Assembly: GCA_963691885.1 (NCBI GenBank)
Contig: OY829843.1
Coordinates: forward strand, 992,001 to 1,056,000
Direction of reading: 5' to 3'
DNA length: 64,000 nucleotides
From: G963691885 sp963691885
GTDB lineage: Bacteria; Pseudomonadota; Alphaproteobacteria; UBA8366; Aestuariispiraceae
Below, piece after piece: positions 61,198 to 64,000 of this stretch. The translations under genes were made by a program, and so were the position numbers. Every line of letters begins with the position of its first letter. Position 1 is the stretch's first letter. Under the pieces are notes generated by a model. It made no database searches. It was not told the origin of the DNA and worked only from the letters and a program-made list of their open reading frames with translations.

Positions 61198-64000
61198 TCA
61201 CGCCCTTGGCAGTCCGATGAGGCCGAATGCGCCCCAGAAGATGGGGTGGGCGTAGGAGAAGACGGTTGTGCCGTCGTCTGTCTGGTAGCCGGGGCCGTCG
61301 ATAAGGTTGTTCCAGGTTTCCTTCAACGCCTGTGAACGGTCGAGCGCGCTGTCATCAGCCTGGCGGCGGAACAGGTCGGTGGTCAGTTCCCGGGCCGAGG
61401 TGGTCTCCACCGGCCAGTAGGTGACCAGCAACGCCCGTGCCCCGGCATAAAAGAAGGCACCGCCCAGGCCCGAGACCGCTTCCGCACCTGTGCCGTCCGC
61501 CGCACCTGTGTTGCAGGCGGACAGGACCACCCAGTCTGCATCCAGCCTCAGCGCCATAATCTCGTCCATGGTCAGAAGCCCGTCCTCATCGCCGCCGGTG
61601 ACCTCCGGCGCGCTCAGCGCCAGGGCCGGTTCCCGCAGCCCGTCCAGGTCCCCGGAAACTAGCCCGTGGGTTGCAAAGGCTAGCACGCGATAACGGCTCA
61701 GGTCCGTCCCCTTCACATTGGCCTCGGAGGCAAGGGGGCCGAGATAGAGGTCGCGGGTGGGGTCTGCATTCATGGCCAGCGCCATGCTATCGATCTCGTC
61801 GCGCGTGTCGGGCAACTGCGGCAGGTCGCCCAGCCCGGCAGACCGCAGTTCGGTGGTCTGCAGGGCCGAACGGAAGCCGACACCGCCGGACCGCAGGGCC
61901 AAACCCCGCGTGGCCCCGGCTGTATCACCGCCAGTTGCCGCATCGGGTGCAAAGACCGGATCCCCGAACCCGGCAAAGGCCAACTGGCTGGTGCGGGTGG
62001 TAGTTGCCTCACGCAGGGACTTCAACGAGGCGACCGAGGGCAGGGTGGCCACGGCATGGTGCCGGATCAGCCAGTCCACAGCGGCATATTCGGAGTACAG
62101 GGGTCGGGCCCGGCGGGGATTGCCGTCAGACGAGACCGGCAGGGTGGCCAGCGGCAGGGTGCTGAGCGCGCCCTGGGGGATATAGATCAGGGATTCCCCG
62201 TCCCGCCACCGGTGCCGGTCCTCACCGAATAGCAGGGTAAAGAGCCGGTGCCCCGCATCCACATCAAAGCGGGGGATTTCCCTCAGCAGCGTCACACCGG
62301 CAGGGTCCAGCCCGGCGCGGACCTGGTCCACCATAGCCGCCAGCTCGGCCTGGTCGATATCGATGGCATACATGGCCACATCACCGTTATCAGGCACCGA
62401 CCAGACCCAAGTCCGGCTTTCCCCCACATAGACCGACAGCAGCCGTTCATTGGGCTTCAGTAAGCTATGGATCGTGGCCGTGCCGATGCGCTTCGGATTG
62501 ATCAGCTTCGCATAATCCGGGAACCGCCGCTCGATCTCCTGCATGATCGACGCCCGCGCGGTCCGAAGTTCGTCGATACGCGCGCGCATTTCGGTGGCGG
62601 ACTGGTCATTCAGGACCTGATTGCGGTTGCCTGTTGACAGGCTGGACCACTGGGAACTGATCTGGCGTTGCAGGTTCTGTTCCTTGCGGGCCAGTTCCGC
62701 CAGTTCGGGATCCAGCATGGCAGAGCGGGCGGAACTGCGGGCCAGCAACTGTTCAACAGTACTGGACCGGGCCACATCGGCGATGCGGAAGGCCTCTGAC
62801 GTAGCGTCAAAGTCCAGGCCGGTATCCAGCCCGGTACCCTGGATGCGGGTCAGCAGCGACAGATAGCTTTCCAGCAGGGCTCGGCGCTTGAAGGTGATTG
62901 AATTGGCCGATTCCGCCTGTGTCTCGGACTGGCGGGAGCGCTGCAGCATCAGCGGTATCGCCCCGCGGAATAGGGCCAGGGCGCGGGTATTGTCTCCGGT
63001 TTCGGTCAGGGCTGCGGCCAAGAAGGCACGGGATTCCACTGTGTCATAATGCCGTCCCCCCAGGACATCGGTCAGCCGTGCCGCTCGTGTTTCCAGTAGC
63101 GGCACCGCCTCTTTCGCCCGTCCGGTCCGGATCAGCGACAGCGCATGATCCGGAGATCCTTGAAACCGTGCCTCGTAGGTCTTGCGGTCAATGGAAAATT
63201 CCATCTCTAGCTTTTCGAACTGGTCAACTGCATCATCCCACTGCCCCAGCGCCATGAAAGCACGGGCCAGGTTGTTGCGCGCTTCGGCGCGATAAACAGA
63301 GGAAAGCGGGACGCATTTCTGGTTCATCAGGCTTAAATTCAGTTTGGCAATCGTCGCCGCATCCTCATATCTGCCTTGTTCGTAAAGGACGTTCGAATAG
63401 GCATTGCGGATCGGCATGGCCGATTCAATACCAATAGAATGGGTGCGTCCTTGCCAGGTGAACTTGTAAGCCAGCGCATCAATCAACAGCGCTTCAGCTT
63501 CTACTAGACGTCCCTGCTTGAGCCGAATATTGCCAATATGTGAGGTAAGACGCGCGTATCGCACGTGACCTTGCGGATGAATGCCGAGCAACTGCCTCCG
63601 TGTGGAATTGAACTCGAAAACCGCTTCTTCCAGTAATCCCTTCGCTTCGAGAATGGACGCGTTGCCCCTGGTATACCAGAAACGGTTCCAAACGCTTCTT
63701 AGTCCTGACGTTCTGGCTCTGGACAAGACGGTCTCTGCTTGTTCGATATCTCCTGTGAGTGCGCTCTGATATGCAAGCAGACTTAACTCGGAGGCGCCGA
63801 CCTTGCCCCACTCGCTCCTGGAATCCTGGATGGCAATGTCCATCCATTCAGCGGCAGGCACCATGTTGCCTAGGCGTTCGAAGGATTTGGAAATGGATTG
63901 GGCGACGGCCGGGTAAACGTCGATTTCCCATTCTTTCGCCACTTCCCTTTCAGCATCATTCTGAAGCACGAGACGTCCACGTTTGTGAACATTCTTGAGA
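61198..64000 (-). CDS. TPR-CHAT protein, caspase-like peptidase (paralogue 3), partial at window edge
   Basis: At least 930 codons; the frame is open to the edge, so the N-terminus (and any lipobox) is unseen; a GTG at 63969 is an internal candidate only. TPR-type helices cover the N-terminal half (ARNNLARAFMALGQWDDAVD, LAYQSALTGDIEQAETVLSR). The CHAT domain begins at about two thirds with the linker EQNLQRQISSQWSS and INPKRIGTATIHSLLKPNER, and holds the dyad His in LAFATHGLVSGDLDGL and Cys in VVLSACNTGAADG, followed by GLGGAFFYAGARALLVTYWP and SYAHPIFWGAFGLIG. Probably active. Forms a convergent pair with the decayed copy, mirroring the pair at 33490-39656. Confidence 0.85.
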   Translation of the reverse strand, partial: LKNVHKRGRLVLQNDAEREVAKEWEIDVYPAVAQSISKSFERLGNMVPAAEWMDIAIQDSRSEWGKVGASELSLLAYQSALTGDIEQAETVLSRARTSGLRSVWNRFWYTRGNASILEAKGLLEEAVFEFNSTRRQLLGIHPQGHVRYARLTSHIGNIRLKQGRLVEAEALLIDALAYKFTWQGRTHSIGIESAMPIRNAYSNVLYEQGRYEDAATIAKLNLSLMNQKCVPLSSVYRAEARNNLARAFMALGQWDDAVDQFEKLEMEFSIDRKTYEARFQGSPDHALSLIRTGRAKEAVPLLETRAARLTDVLGGRHYDTVESRAFLAAALTETGDNTRALALFRGAIPLMLQRSRQSETQAESANSITFKRRALLESYLSLLTRIQGTGLDTGLDFDATSEAFRIADVARSSTVEQLLARSSARSAMLDPELAELARKEQNLQRQISSQWSSLSTGNRNQVLNDQSATEMRARIDELRTARASIMQEIERRFPDYAKLINPKRIGTATIHSLLKPNERLLSVYVGESRTWVWSVPDNGDVAMYAIDIDQAELAAMVDQVRAGLDPAGVTLLREIPRFDVDAGHRLFTLLFGEDRHRWRDGESLIYIPQGALSTLPLATLPVSSDGNPRRARPLYSEYAAVDWLIRHHAVATLPSVASLKSLREATTTRTSQLAFAGFGDPVFAPDAATGGDTAGATRGLALRSGGVGFRSALQTTELRSAGLGDLPQLPDTRDEIDSMALAMNADPTRDLYLGPLASEANVKGTDLSRYRVLAFATHGLVSGDLDGLREPALALSAPEVTGGDEDGLLTMDEIMALRLDADWVVLSACNTGAADGTGAEAVSGLGGAFFYAGARALLVTYWPVETTSARELTTDLFRRQADDSALDRSQALKETWNNLIDGPGYQTDDGTTVFSYAHPIFWGAFGLIGLPRA

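Noticed and set aside
1..64000. CRISPR array or cas genes linked to the TPR-CHAT proteins (Craspase-like)
   Set aside because: No regularly spaced direct repeats and no cas-like ORF were found; the CHAT proteins also have export signals.

Overview
The window reads as chromosomal DNA of a moderately GC-rich, Gram-negative, probably marine alphaproteobacterium of the Rhodospirillales/Sneathiellales kind. This is inferred from the many chemotaxis receptors, a PAS_5-type protein, a seven-gene Mrp antiporter operon, VPLPA-type CTERM proteins and the tRNA-Ala(GGC) sequence. No marker gene fixes the taxon.

Layout. 1-5,000: partial STAS protein, PAS-EAL phosphodiesterase, DUF547, DUF427, DUF1684 and tandem-ACT proteins. 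5,040-9,789: a three-gene membrane glycosylation cluster (flippase-like/O-antigen-ligase fusion, GT2, GT-C-like protein). 9,797-15,300: a PAS/MCP pair split by one in-frame TAG, a fasciclin protein, a VPLPA-CTERM gene with an amber codon just after its signal peptide, and an HBM chemoreceptor with two in-frame stops. 15,500-23,800: RidA, an IS630 element, DUF1801, then a four-gene operon with every junction overlapping (hyuA, hyuB, a frameshifted class I/II aminotransferase, an Asp/Glu-racemase-superfamily enzyme). 24,000-26,700: lytic-transglycosylase-like protein, tandem small membrane proteins, excisionase-like HTH. 26,700-32,800: mrpABCDEFG behind a promoter and a nine-residue leader ORF. 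33,490-40,725: two convergent TPR-CHAT lipoproteins and an ankyrin lipoprotein. 41,556-42,811: IS481 element lying beside a 45-bp 3' fragment of tRNA-Ala(GGC), which looks like an attachment site with an island to its right.

Right of that site: a histidine-tailed MFS transporter divergent from an ABC importer and EamA operon whose promoter carries a near-canonical Zur box. I read this as a zinc or zinc-metallophore uptake module, although no metallophore synthase is present. It is followed by a VPLPA-CTERM protein and a BLUF photoreceptor gene cut by an IS630 copy that itself carries an IS66 element. The window ends with an IS6 remnant, an alpha/beta hydrolase with a divergent TetR regulator, a decayed TPR-CHAT gene with nine in-frame stops and no frameshift, and a convergent TPR-CHAT gene that runs off the right edge.

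The most interesting items are the Zur-controlled import/export module, the repeated convergent TPR-CHAT pairs with lipoprotein signals, the tRNA-fragment att site, the nested IS in the BLUF gene (its reading frame is restored exactly when the IS is removed), and the number of genes broken only by point stop codons.
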